Part shown: one piece after another, positions 12,128 to 22,388 of the stretch
How the letters are laid out: each line of letters begins with the position of its first letter
Position numbering within the stretch: the first letter of the stretch is position 1
Assembly (NCBI GenBank): GCA_016858145.1
Contig: JAEHOE010000071.1
Span: 186,001-250,000 of the forward strand
DNA length: 64,000 nt
Source of the DNA: Edaphochlamys debaryana
Taxonomy: Eukaryota > Chlorophyta > Chlorophyceae > Chlamydomonadales
Direction: 5' to 3'
Translations under genes and position numbers: made by a program
Notes under the pieces: model-generated
The model's database searches: none
What the model was told of the DNA's origin: nothing
What the model saw: only the letters and a program-made list of their open reading frames with translations

Positions 12128-12694
12128 CGTAGACGCCGCGCGGGTGCAGGTGGGAGCAGCTGCCGAGAGATGGGCACGCCGAGTCCGGGCCGAGAGCTTC
12201 CTGGTCCTTGTGGGTCACTGCTGAGCTGCTATGACACCGATATCACCACAGTGGACTGCGCAGGCACGCGGTAAGCGCGTCAGAGGCGGGTGCTTCCGAG
12301 GGCAAAGACCTATTCTGTCAGGTCGGTGCTCGAGTTGCAGCAGATGACTTGGTTGCTATGGGTGTGTTTCGAAGTGGCGAGGTGGGTATGAGTGCAGGGC
12401 GAGGGCACGCGGGTCAGGGCCTCGCTCTCCGCATTCCATGCCCTGCCCCGAGAGACGAGCCCGCCCGCCCGGTCCCCAGCACCTGTCCGCACCCAGAGCC
12501 CCCCCCTCAAAAACAATCAGCTTCGAGCAGAGCGAGCTAGAGCTTCATTGTGCCTGCACGCTCGCCGAGCGCAACACCGCTTGTCCATTCTGGTCCCCGC
12601 GAGTGATCCATTGCATTTCACAGAACCCTTGCCATTCTACAACCTTATGCTCTAGCGTAGGGGCCTTCGTGGCCCATAACGAGGGCGTGTAGAC
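12128..12694. promoter_or_regulatory. Short shared upstream region of two divergent genes
   Basis: This 567-base gap separates the start codons of CHMP1 (minus) and the unknown gene at 12695 (plus), so it must hold both promoters and both 5' UTRs. I could not identify a TATA box or other defined element. Confidence 0.4.
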
Positions 12695-15103
12695 ATGAGC
12701 GCAAACGCCGGGGCCGCAAACCGTGGCCCTCTAGACCAGTTCTACAAGGACTGCTTGCGGATCGGGAGCTTGAAGGTAAGCCGCAAGTCATCACGGCTAC
12801 CCGCGGCTGGTGTGCTCGCGAACTGGCGCGAGATGGCCGGGCCGTAAGCAGAAGGCCTTCATATCCACCCGTTCTCGCTCGTTTGCAGTGCTTCTCTCAC
12901 TTCCATCTATATCTCAAAGGGAGAGAGGAGCTGGTCGTCACCATCTTCACGGGATCCCAGGTTTCCCCACGGACGCTACCGAACTTTCGGGCTATCAATG
13001 CGGGGTGAGGACGCTGTGCATCGGGGGCGAGAGGGGTGGCACGACCGGGGGCTGGCAAGCAGCGTGGCGGGGAGAGGGAGGAGGGAGAGGGAGGGCCAAA
13101 CTGGCCTCTGCACCTCTCCAGTCGCCTGCGGGGGCATGCGTGCTTTGCCAAGCTGTGGGCTCGGTTTGCAGTGAGGCCCAAGCCGCTGGACTGTTATATT
13201 TGGGGGAACCGCTTGAGAGGGTTTGGGTTCCCGGAGCTGATTCTCGGGGCTGGGTTACCTGACGCCCCGCTCAGTGCCGCACATGCATCCGTAATCCTGT
13301 CAGCGGGCCCCGGTGCGTCCCAGACCTGTGTTTGGCTAAGCTCGGCTGATGTGCGTTGGAGCTGGGTTTTGTGCACGCAAGGAATCAAGTCGGGCTGCGC
13401 TTCCCCAGCGGGGGGAGGTGTCTGGGTGGAAGGCCCCGGCCGGCATCACTCATGGGTGGACGGACAGCTTGACGTATGGAGCGCCGCTCCAGCCAGCCCA
13501 CTCCTCCAACCCCCGCGCACCTCCCACCGCCACTCGCAACCTGGACCCCGCCTTATCACACAAACCCTTCTGCCCCCCTACCTCATGCCCCCCCCCTGTA
13601 CCGCTGCTCCCCAGCAACGGCAACGCGCTGCCGCCCGCCTCCCCCGCCTCCCACGAGCTCGACATCCACAACCCGGACGTGACGGTGTTCCTCATCGGGG
13701 CATACGCCAAGTATAACTGGCCCTACGTATGGGTGAGAGGCGGGGGAGATCAGGGGGTGGGCGCTATATATACATGGGAGCTGGGCCTACGTTCGGAGTG
13801 CAGGCGGGGCGCTGAAGGGAACCCCTTGCAACGCCGCCCCGCTCCCCTCTTCACTGCCTCTCCCAGCTCCGCTCCGTGTCCCGGGGGCGAGCCAGTGACG
13901 ACATCGACGCGCCCCTGGACCTGCCCACCACCAAGAACTGGAAGACTATGGGTGGGTGGCGGAGAGAGTGTGGGGGCGCCAGTGGGGGCCCGCCATCTCC
14001 TTTCCCCCTTTCTCCTACCTCTATGAGCTGAGGTTGAATGCGACATTTGGGTACGGGCGCGATGGGACCTCTGGACCTGGGTCTCTTCCAACCGCCTCCC
14101 TCCCCCCCTCCCAGGCCTGCGCATCTGGCACATCCTGGAGGAGCTGGTCAACCTCAACATGCTGCCGCCCCCCGCCAACCCCTTCGAGGTCAACTTCGAG
14201 GCGCTGCGGGAAATGCCCGAACTGGAGCGGGCGCTGCAGGTGGGGGGGGGGGGGAAAGGTAGGGAAGGAGGGGAGGGGGGGCCGACGGTGCAGTCTGAGG
14301 GGGAGCTGGAGCGGGTGCTGCCGATGGGGGGACGAAACGGGGAGGGAAGGAGGGGGTGAGGGGAGCAGGGCATCAAGAGCGGACAGAAGGGCCGCCACTC
14401 CGGGTCTCTCCTTTACCCAACTCAACCTGATAAGACGTACGGCCCCTTCCCACGCCTTCCCCCACGCCTTCCTCCTCTCCCCACCCCCCCAAGGCGGGTG
14501 CCATCGCCTCGTTCCTGCGGGAGCTGCTGCTGAGCTCCTGCCAGCGGCCGGACCTGGTGCAGCAGGACTTCCAGGTGGGGCGGTTGGGGGTTGGCGGTTG
14601 ACGGTTGCCATACCATGCCGGCTGCCATGGGGGCTGCGGGCGGGGCAGGGCGGGGTGCCTGGTGCAGTGTCGTGCCGGCGGGATACGGCAGTGGCGTCTA
14701 TGCACCCCCATGTCTTGGGGACAGGGGACAGCAGGTCAGGGTTTTGCTGCAGCCACTGCCAACACCCCTCGCTTTGCGTCCATTAGGGGCCCCTTGACTA
14801 GGCGTGGGCGTGACGTGGGCGTGGGAGCAGGCTCGCGTGTACTCGTTGCCGTCGTCATCTACTCATCCGGCGCGAGCACTTGAGACTCGCCAAGCCCAAC
14901 TTGCAATCCGCCACCATGCCTGCAGCCCTCGCAATCACGTGTGTCCCCTCCCCCCCCCCCCGCAGGAGTGCGTCAACATGCACTTCTCCATCATGCCCAA
15001 ACTGGTGCCCCCGGCGCCCGGGCCCTCGGCGGCGGCGGCAGCGGCGGCGCAGCTCATGCAGCAGCAACAGCAGCAGCAGCAGGGGGGGCTGGGGCAGCAC
15101 TGA
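12695..15103 (+). CDS. Unrecognised conserved-looking protein with a Gln-rich tail
   Basis: Seven phase-consistent exons (12695-12775, 12889-13004, 13615-13732, 13867-13951, 14115-14239, 14494-14574, 14966-15103) give 247 residues. Residues 1-27 look helical ([15 protein letters not shown]), followed by [17 protein letters not shown], a hydrophobic segment [18 protein letters not shown], a Trp-containing helix ([16 protein letters not shown]) and an acidic helix before [10 protein letters not shown]. The tail is Pro/Ala-rich and ends in a run of eight Gln and GGLGQH. No signal peptide or confident transmembrane span is visible. I do not recognise the family. The intact phases across six introns and even hydrophobic spacing argue that it is a real gene. 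It diverges from CHMP1. Confidence 0.75.
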
Positions 15104-16607
15104 GCGGAGGAGGAGGGGAGCCGGCGGCCCCCGGCGGCGCTCTGCTGAGCCCTCGGCCCCTTGGCCCTTCGGAGCAACGCGGTGGAAGCCGCTCGTGTGC
15201 GGTGCTCTGCTGGAGTCGGCGGGGGCAGGGGCAGTACGGAGGGGCCAGGGGCGGCGCGCCGGCTCGGCCCATGCGGGCGGGCCCCGGCCTGCGCGGCCTT
15301 GTGGGGCCGCCCCTCCAGGGGCAGCGCTCTGCTCCCCGCTCGCCGCTCCCGGGGCAGGGCACCCGCCAGGGCCGGAGGCGGAGGCAGCCGGGCGGCGGGT
15401 TAACCGCCACTGGTCGACGGCGTCCCAGGCCGTACAGGCCCGGCGGAGCGAGCGGTGGGAGGAGGGCAGGGCTTGTGGGCACTGGTGAGGAGCCGAGGCT
15501 CGAGCAGGCCGGCGGCTGGTCGTCGGGCACGGGCCGCAACGGGAGCGGCGCCACAGAGCGAGCTGCGGAGCGGCGGCGGGGGTCGGTCGCGTGCTCCGGC
15601 GCTACACATGCCGCGAGCCTCAGTGAGGAGGGGCAGGGGCCCCCAGCAGGGCCTCCCCAGGTCAGGCGCCGGTCTATGCCGCGCGATGTTACCGCGTGGG
15701 CCCAAGCGGCCGTGCGGCAGTGCGGACCGCAGGGCGGCGAGGAGTGCTTGGATGGTGCGGAGCGGAAGCCAAGCGCCGGAGGCGAGAGGGGGGTGGTGGT
15801 GGCGGATGGACAGCCCTCCTCAGCCACGGGGTGGGGCTGGCAGCGAGCTGCTCCCCAAGGGCACGGCGCGCCGGCGCATATGGTGCTTTCCGTACGCGTG
15901 CGGCTTGCAGCATGCTGTATATCGCGTGCGGAATGCATGCTGCGCGTGGCGTGCAGCCCGGTGTGCGTGCGGTAGGGCCGCCGTGGGGCTTGCGACTGCT
16001 GAGCAGGGAAAGGGCAGACAGGACCGGGACGGACCGGACCGGATTGGACAGAGCCGGACAGCTTGACGAGGGTGCATGGATGCCCGGGCTTGATGGCGAA
16101 TGTATGGGAGGGCAGATGCGCATGCGGGCTTGGACTGGGCAGAACGCTTTGCGTCCGGCGAAGGGATGAGGCGGGAGCGCTCCAGACAGGCTTGCTTGAA
16201 GACAGCTACCGTAGTAAGCGTCAAATGGCCATGGAAGGAGGCCTGCCAGGCTTTGCCACCATATCTCTCTGGTCGTGGCGTCTGGTCGTGGCGTGCCCTG
16301 CTCAGCTCCCGTCATGCATGGCCTCAGCTCCCGTCATGCATGGCCCCCGCCACACGTACTGCCCATACCGGTACCGCATCCCGCCGTGCAAGGTACCATC
16401 AGCATTGTCAAAGCCCAACTACCGGCGGCGGCCTGACCAGGGCCGTGGTGCGTGGCTGCGCTACCCCGTCAATTGCTGCCTGGCTGCGTCCCGCTCCTAC
16501 CGCACTTGGAAGCGTGGGTACGGCCCAAACCTGTGTCCACCTCCTCCCACCCGGCCACCGGCCTGGGCTACCAGAGCCTCCGGCGGTCAGGGTTGCTCTC
16601 CTGTTGC
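15104..16607. other. Non-coding stretch: 3' flank of the 12695 gene
   Basis: Long open frames exist here on both strands, the largest at about 15054-15938 (-) and running to 15975 (+). They are Gly/Ala/Pro/Arg-rich, overlap each other, lack splice context and follow directly on the stop codon at 15103, so they are read as GC-driven artefacts in a 3' UTR. The CCGGA-type short repeat recurs at about 16020-16060. Confidence 0.4.
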
Positions 16608-17878
16608 TCATGCCGCCAGTCTACTCCCATGTCTTGAGGAGCAACGATGATAGATATCTACCTTGAGCACTATCAGCGGCGTGAGCTTCCGGCCACTGTC
16701 GGTCGGGGTGGGCGGCGGCAGCCCAACGGCCCGCCGTTGTGCGGCCAGGACGCCCTCAAAGGAGATCTCCACCACCGGCAGCAGTGCCCTCAGCACCTCC
16801 ACCAGGGTGCCTGTCTCCAGCAATTGCGCCAGGTACCTCGCCTCCGCCGCCACCTCCTCCCATTTGGGCTCCGGCTTGTCGGGCCGGTTGCGGGACTGAG
16901 CGTGGGGGCGGCGCGGGACACATTCCCCCTGAAGCACGGGCGAGGGCAGTAGGTGTCGTAGCGTTGACCCAGCCCAGGCCCCTGAGGTATCATGCACGGC
17001 ACGCCTCACCCCGCCCCATGCTCACCCTTGCCATGTTGCAGGTTGGGTCGATCGGGTGGATGATCCGTACCGGGTCGTTCTCCCAGCAGTGCCCGTACCG
17101 CTCCACCAGCTCCTCCCGGCTGCACCCGGGGCCCCACTCCCCCGCGTCCACCGTCACCACCTCCCGCCCCTCCACCGCCGCAGCCAGCAGGCGGAGGGGG
17201 GGAGCAGCTCCACCACATATGCGGCGCCGATGCGGTGCAGTGGGCATGCGAAGGGGAAGGAAAAGAGCAAGCACGCTTTACTTAGCGGCAAAGCCCCCAT
17301 ACCAGGGATAACGGGCCTTGACCAGGAGGACGGGGGCTGGCACCACACCGCCGCATACGCACCTGGGATCCCGCCCCTGCGCCACCAGCCTCCGGTGCGC
17401 CGCCAGCGTCAAAATCTCCAGGGTGCTGCTGCCGACACCCGAGTCGGGGACCAGGCCCGCCTCCAGGCTGTTGCACCAGGCCTGGCACAAGTGAAGCGGG
17501 GACACACCAGGGCGGCTCATCAATGGCCCATGGTCGAGAAGGCGCCCATGCAAGAAAGCACGTACGCCAACAACCAGCCTCACCTTGATTGTGCGCGCCA
17601 CTAACTTCATCTCATACGGCTGGGCCTGCACCACCTCAACCAGCGCAGAGGAGTTGGTCCGCTCCCGCATCACGCTGTACGAGGCGCTTGCCGGGTCCGC
17701 GTAGACGGGGCCCCTTGCGGCCCCTAGGATCGCCCACGCGGTTTCTTGAGCTTCCCGTCGCCCTGTCTCTCTTTCTCTGTCTTGCGTTGCGCACAGCCTA
17801 GTTGCGATCAGCTGCATCCCCTTTATTTCGTCGTCACTCGGACTACGCTGCAGGCCCCCTGCGAGCACAGAACCAGCA
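16608..17878 (-). pseudogene. 5'-truncated, frameshifted OAS-like nucleotidyltransferase pseudogene
   Basis: This minus-strand stretch matches exons 6-9 of the intact gene at 60037-62528. Shared blocks include GPVYADP, MRERTNSSALVEVV, NSLEAGLVPDSG, GSSTLEILTLAAH, VVTVDAGEWGPG, DPVRIIHPIDPTCNMA and KPEPKWEEVAAEARYLAQLL. The exons encoding the catalytic GGS/DxD core are absent upstream. The exon with DAGEWGPG has a 4-base deletion relative to the intact gene (near 17190-17205), which breaks the frame. The AG acceptor seen before that exon in the intact gene is also missing. It is therefore a decayed paralogue, not a functional gene. A Copia element begins only about 57 bases upstream of its 5' end. 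Confidence 0.85.
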
Positions 17879-17929
17879 TAGGACCAGCATAGGCCCCCGT
17901 TGCAGCCTCCGGCCGGCCCGGGCGTTGGT

Positions 17930-17934
17930 CACGC
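17930..17934. repeat. Target-site duplication, left copy
   Basis: Five bases, CACGC, directly before the first base of the left LTR. The identical CACGC follows the right LTR at 21726-21730. A 5-bp duplication is the normal product of Ty1/copia integrase. Confidence 0.92.
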
Positions 17935-18238
17935 TGTTAGAAGGAACGAGTGCTCAGCGCTAGCATGGCTGATGCCGCATGCTGGTGCGCAGGCCAGATG
18001 ACCTTAGAGCGAGCCGTTGGGTCTAGGACAGACACACAGAGTATGCTACATGAGTGAATCTCCTAGGATTAACGGGGGCTGAGCAGGGCGCACAGCTAGG
18101 GCCGGGCCAACACAACCGGTACGGCAGCTCCTCGAGCCTGCCGGTCTTCCCTAGGAAGTCCCCGTTCATGGGGTTCGACTATCGTAGCCGAGAGGACTTA
18201 GAGGCACCCAACTAGCGTGCCAACCCTTAATTCTAACA
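17935..18238 (-). repeat. 3' LTR of the Copia element
   Basis: A 304-base terminal repeat bounded by the 8-bp inverted repeat TGTTAGAA/TTCTAACA. By eye it is identical in length and sequence to 21422-21725. It is the 3' LTR because the purine-rich tract (minus strand) adjoins its inner edge. Confidence 0.95.
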
Positions 18239-18251
18239 CTCCCCCTCGGGC
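18239..18251 (-). promoter_or_regulatory. Polypurine tract of the Copia element
   Basis: On the minus strand the bases touching the 3' LTR read CGAGGGGGAG, a purine run in the place where plus-strand DNA synthesis is primed in LTR elements. The assignment rests on position and composition. Confidence 0.7.
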
Positions 18252-19673
18252 GGCGGCTACTACCAGACGCAAGCCCGAACAAACTCGGTAACCCAGGCAG
18301 GCCATATGGGCACGCTACCAAGCCTGGCTACTGCGAAAGCTGTATACCCACACAGCACCCCACCAAAACGCCTAGCACAGTCTCAGGCGTTGATCAGGCG
18401 CCATCTGACAAAGCTACGAGCGAACAAGGCCTCACGTCCACACGAACACAGACGGGCGTGGGAACACCCCGCACGGCAGACACGCTACGTCTAGCGGTCA
18501 CCAACCAATCGGCTCCACGCCGTAGAGGTACAGAAGAATAGGACATGTGTCCATGGGATCGTGGGATGCCTGATGACCATCTCAAACAACAAGGTTCCAA
18601 AAGAACACCAAGCCAGCCAGAAGACTGAATCCACGGCGCACCAAGGCGCTGCTACCACAAAGGCCGCGCAGCATAAGCAAGCGTCAGTATGCCTAGGGCT
18701 AGGGCAGCCGCCGCCACTCCGGGCCAGGCGCACGCACCCCCAAAATCGCCAAACCAGACGATAAGGCTCAGCCTGATGACTGAATGAATAAAGGCCACGC
18801 AAAGCAATGCTAGCGACAGTATGCCTTGGACCGCCGCCGCCACTCCGGGCCCAGGCGCGCGAGTCCTGTAAACAGCCAAACCTGATGATTGGCACGACAT
18901 GCTATATCCGTTGGTCAACGTATGCACTGTCGGAACAGATGTCTCTTAGCTCTCAGCTCTCAGATCAGGTCAGGCGCCAACCCCCCTAGTCCCAGCTCAA
19001 GGCGCGACCTCCCCCTCGATCCTTGCTGGCAGCCCAGCGCGAGTCTCCCCCGACTCGGCTGCGTCTACTGCTCTCACCGGCCTCATCTCCGTCTCCCCCC
19101 AATTCCTGATCCCTTGCTCCTCTCCTAGCCAGCCCAGCGCGAGTCGCGCCGCGTCTTACCCGGCTGCACTAAATCTCACGCGGCTATGCCGCAAACCTCC
19201 GGACTCACAGGCCCACAGCGCTTCTGCGCTCATCCCGCTATCGGTGCTCCCTAGAGCTCTGTGCCTGCAGCGCCCCGCTACTGCGCTCAGGACACGCTGC
19301 GGCAGCGCCGCTACTCACTGATGCTCGTCCCGAACCAAAGTACACCTCCATGCGCCGCAAAGCCGCCGTTCTCAGCTTCCACCGGTCGCGCCGGACCAGG
19401 AGCACGCACCAGCGGGCGCGGCCGACTGCCTCAATGCAGCCGCCGCCGCCAGGCTGGGGCAGAGCAGTGCGCCGCCACGGGCTGCTACCGCTCGGCACGA
19501 CTTGCCGAAACGCAATTTAATTAAGTTGGTTTTTGGTGTTTGGTACGACGGAAATGGAGGGGGCTACACGGCCAGACCCGGAGCGCTGCCCTCGCACGAG
19601 CTGTTGCCGCCAGCACGCAAGCTGCGGCACACACACCCGCCGCCCTCGTGCGACGGGCGGCGATCCGCCACCG
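18252..19673 (-). other. Non-coding interior of the Copia element
   Basis: About 1.4 kb lies between the end of the protease reading frame and the purine tract. No reverse transcriptase, integrase or RNase H motif was found in either strand. Two related segments containing GCCGCCGCCACTCCGGGC occur at about 18705-18735 and 18827-18860, spaced about 120 bases apart, suggesting an internal duplication. This is the space where pol would lie in a full element. Confidence 0.55.
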
Positions 19674-21309
19674 CTACACAGGGCCGTCGCCGCCGCCGCC
19701 GGACTGTACGAAGTCCGCGGGGGAACACCGCATGCCGAAAGGCAGCCACTGCCACATGACACTGTTGCCGGCGACCGTCACGACACTCGCTCCCCCTCCG
19801 CCGGTGCCACCGGGGGAGTGAGCGGGGCCGCTGGACGCGGGAGGGCTGAGGCTGTAGGCGGAGTTGTACTCCACGCCGTAGCCGCCGCTGGCGCTGCCGC
19901 CGCCGCTGGCACTGCCGCCGCCGCCGCCGCCGGGCTCAGGCGGTGCGGGCATGAGGTCAGCGTCCAGGGCGTAAATGCCGTTGCGGGCGCTGGCGGTTAG
20001 CATCATGTCGCCCTTGCGCACGAACCCGCGGGGTCCCACGAACGAGACCTCGCTGCCCCGCTCCGTGAGCTGTCTGACCGACACCAGCGTCACCGTTGAG
20101 GACGGCACGAGCAGCACGTTGGGCACCAGCACGTGCTCGCCGCCGGCGGTGTGCAGCAGCAGCGAGCCCGAGCCGGTCACGGGCGCCATGCCCGAGTCGC
20201 CCCACCGCACGCTGCCCACTGAGGCGGTGGGGGTGAAGCCGTGGAGCAGATCTGAGTCGGGCGTCAGGCTATGGACGCAGGCGGAGTCCAGGAAGGCCAC
20301 GTTGGCCGCATCCGGACTGGGACCCAGCAACGCGAACGCAGCGGCGCGAGCCGCGCGGCTGGAAGGCCCGCGCCCGCCGCCATTGCCGCCGCGGCTGCCG
20401 CCGCGGCGAGAGCGGCGGTTGCCTTCGCCGCCGTTGTTGCCGCCTCCCCCGCCCGACTGGTCGTTACCGCCGTTGATGGATCGACCGCCTCGGCCGCCGC
20501 CGCCCCCGTCCCCCTGGCTGTCGCCGTTGGGGTCATCGCCGTCGTCGGCGTCCTCGCCGCCGTCGGAGGGCTGGCAGCCGTCGCGGACCGTGCGGCGATA
20601 TACCCCGGCCTGCTCATCGCTGGCGCGCTGCGGGCACTCCTTGGCCCAGTGCCCCGGCAGGAAGCAGTAGTGGCAGCTGCTGCTGCTGCCAGCGCCGCCG
20701 CTTGTGCTCGCGGCGGCAAGGTGGGACCCGTTGCGCTGCTGAAACAGCTCGATGCGCTTCTCACGATCCGTGAAGAGCTTTTCCGTGGCCAGCTCGCTCT
20801 CATCCGCAGCCGGAAGGAAGGCTGCCTCGACCGCTGATGCGAAGTCGGGGTCCTGAATGCCCATGATGATGGTCGTCCGGAATATCGACCAGGGGCACAC
20901 GGCCGCATTGCCAGCGGCCAGAACCAGCTGAGTGCGCAGCTTGAAGCACTCCTCAAAGTACTGCGCAATGGTCTGGTCGTGGTTTGTTCATGTCAATCTG
21001 CAGCCCTGCGAGCCGCGTCGCCGACTGCCCACGGAAGTGGCACTTGAGGGTGGCGAGAGCGGCTGCCGCACTGACGCTGAGAGTGATGAGCGATTTGGGG
21101 ACAGAAGAGCACGAGTCCCGGATGCGCGACAGCACCTTCTGGGTGTTCTCGGCGTTCTCGCGTGGCGAGTAGCCAGGAGGATTGGCATCGCTGAGAAAGG
21201 ACTGAAGCCCCTTCTTGCCGCAGGAGTTGGTAATCCACTCGCTCCACTCCTCTAAGTTTGTACCGTTGTCTAGAGGCTCTACCTTTCCGCTACTATCCTT
21301 AGAACTCAT
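19674..21309 (-). pseudogene. Copia Gag-protease reading frame with an internal frameshift
   Basis: The frame opens at 21309 (MSSKDSSGKVEPLDNG...) with a Gag-like N-terminal part containing LEEWSEWI and ATLKCHFRGQSATRLAGL. Near 20980-20990 the frame is broken by one base; downstream the sequence resumes in the other frame as DQTIAQYFEECFKLRTQLV and continues through CPWSIFRT. A CCHC zinc knuckle (C-HY-C-FLPG-H-WAKE-C) lies at about 20655-20700. A Gly-rich linker is followed by an aspartic-protease-like segment beginning FLDSACVHSLTP, where D-S-A replaces the more usual D-S-G. After YALDADLM the frame does not enter a normal pre-integrase domain but runs through a Gly/Ser linker into WQWLPFGMRCSPADFVQ and stops at 19674. 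That final piece resembles an RT motif. Role if translated: capsid-like particle and polyprotein processing. Confidence 0.8.
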
Positions 21310-21403
21310 GTGGCTGTTCGGCTTCTGTGCCGAGTAACAGCTTGCGCGTCTGGCCTACTGCCACTTTCGCGCACGGCTGAAGCACTCACGGCAGCAGTGT
21401 CGC

Positions 21404-21421
21404 TTGCCGGGGCTCATAACC
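21404..21421 (-). promoter_or_regulatory. Primer-binding site for a methionine-tRNA fragment
   Basis: Directly inside the 5' LTR the minus strand reads GGTTATGAGCCC. This is complementary to a methionine tRNA anticodon arm (GGGCUCAUAACC, anticodon CAU), not to a tRNA 3' CCA end. Drosophila copia is known to prime from an internally cleaved initiator Met-tRNA; the placement here fits the same mode. Which Met-tRNA is used cannot be decided from this window. Confidence 0.7.
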
Positions 21422-21725
21422 TGTTAGAAGGAACGAGTGCTCAGCGCTAGCATGGCTGATGCCGCATGCTGGTGCGCAGGCCAGATGACCTTAGAGCGAG
21501 CCGTTGGGTCTAGGACAGACACACAGAGTATGCTACATGAGTGAATCTCCTAGGATTAACGGGGGCTGAGCAGGGCGCACAGCTAGGGCCGGGCCAACAC
21601 AACCGGTACGGCAGCTCCTCGAGCCTGCCGGTCTTCCCTAGGAAGTCCCCGTTCATGGGGTTCGACTATCGTAGCCGAGAGGACTTAGAGGCACCCAACT
21701 AGCGTGCCAACCCTTAATTCTAACA
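21422..21725 (-). repeat. 5' LTR of the Copia element
   Basis: A 304-base terminal repeat matching 17935-18238 base for base as far as I could compare. It would carry the element promoter, transcribing leftward. Confidence 0.95.
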
Positions 21726-22388
21726 CACGCCACTATTACAACACTGAGAGCGTCGAACCTTTGAGCGCCACAACCACACTCATTCCCAGCGCTCCCGCCC
21801 CCGCGCCTCCCTCTGCGCCCCACCCCCCCCCACCCCTCAGCGCACGCCCCGCTTCTCTACCAAAAACACATGCCTGCCTGCCTGCATAGGTAAGTAGAGG
21901 CGCAGAGTCCATCGTCCAGCACTCACATTCGATTTCGAGCATACGACACGGGTACGTACACTAAATGAAGGTCAAGGCCTTATCGCTTCACACCGCGACC
22001 CCGTGACCACGGGTTCCTCCGCGGGGGTACGGCCCACACCGAACGCCTCTGGACCCCCTCATTCACACAGCGCAACTCCGTACAGCCAAGACCAAAGCGC
22101 CCGTGCGCGGGCCATCATAACAACGAAACACGAAACAATATGTGGAGCGAGTGCCCCGAGGGTCGTGCGTTCCCCGACCCCAGCACCGGCACTACGCCCC
22201 GTTGTCTATAACATCCCCGCCCCCAGCACCGGTACGGCCCGGACCAGTACGGCATCCCTGGTGCCGCCCGTCATAGCAAGAAAAGAAATGCAACGCCAAG
22301 CCCAACCATCAGTCCGTGATGAGAATCGTATACTCATCACCACTATGCATCATAAGGATCTGTTAGCGTAAGCACACAGTTGGCCGTG
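21726..22388. other. 3' flank of the sulfotransferase gene
   Basis: Begins with the right copy of the CACGC target-site duplication (21726-21730). A minus-strand TGTAA lies at 21736-21740, about 650 bases past the sulfotransferase stop, so the Copia element inserted only about 10 bases beyond that gene's likely poly(A) signal. No coding frame is supported. Confidence 0.5.

Larger units (their letters stand above)
17935..21725 (-). mobile_element. Ty1/copia-type LTR retrotransposon, recent, coding-defective
   Basis: The element is 3791 bp with two 304-bp direct LTRs that read as identical, each starting TGTTAGAA and ending TTCTAACA, flanked by a perfect 5-bp duplication (CACGC). It is transcribed right to left: a primer-binding site adjoins the right (5') LTR and a purine tract adjoins the left (3') LTR. 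The interior carries a Gag-like region with a CCHC zinc knuckle and an aspartic-protease-like region with a frame disruption between the two parts of Gag. No integrase, no copia-type reverse transcriptase and no RNase H were found, so it is non-autonomous and must have been moved by enzymes from another copy. Identical LTRs and an intact duplication indicate recent insertion. It landed next to the OAS-like pseudogene. Confidence 0.93.

Noticed and set aside
15054..15975. Long open frames on both strands after the 12695 gene
   Set aside because: They overlap, are Gly/Ala/Pro/Arg-rich, and start inside or right after the last exon of a well-supported gene. This is the usual effect of very high GC on stop-codon frequency.
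17935..18238. Possible solo LTR
   Set aside because: A matching second LTR at 21422-21725 and shared 5-bp duplication show one complete-ended element.
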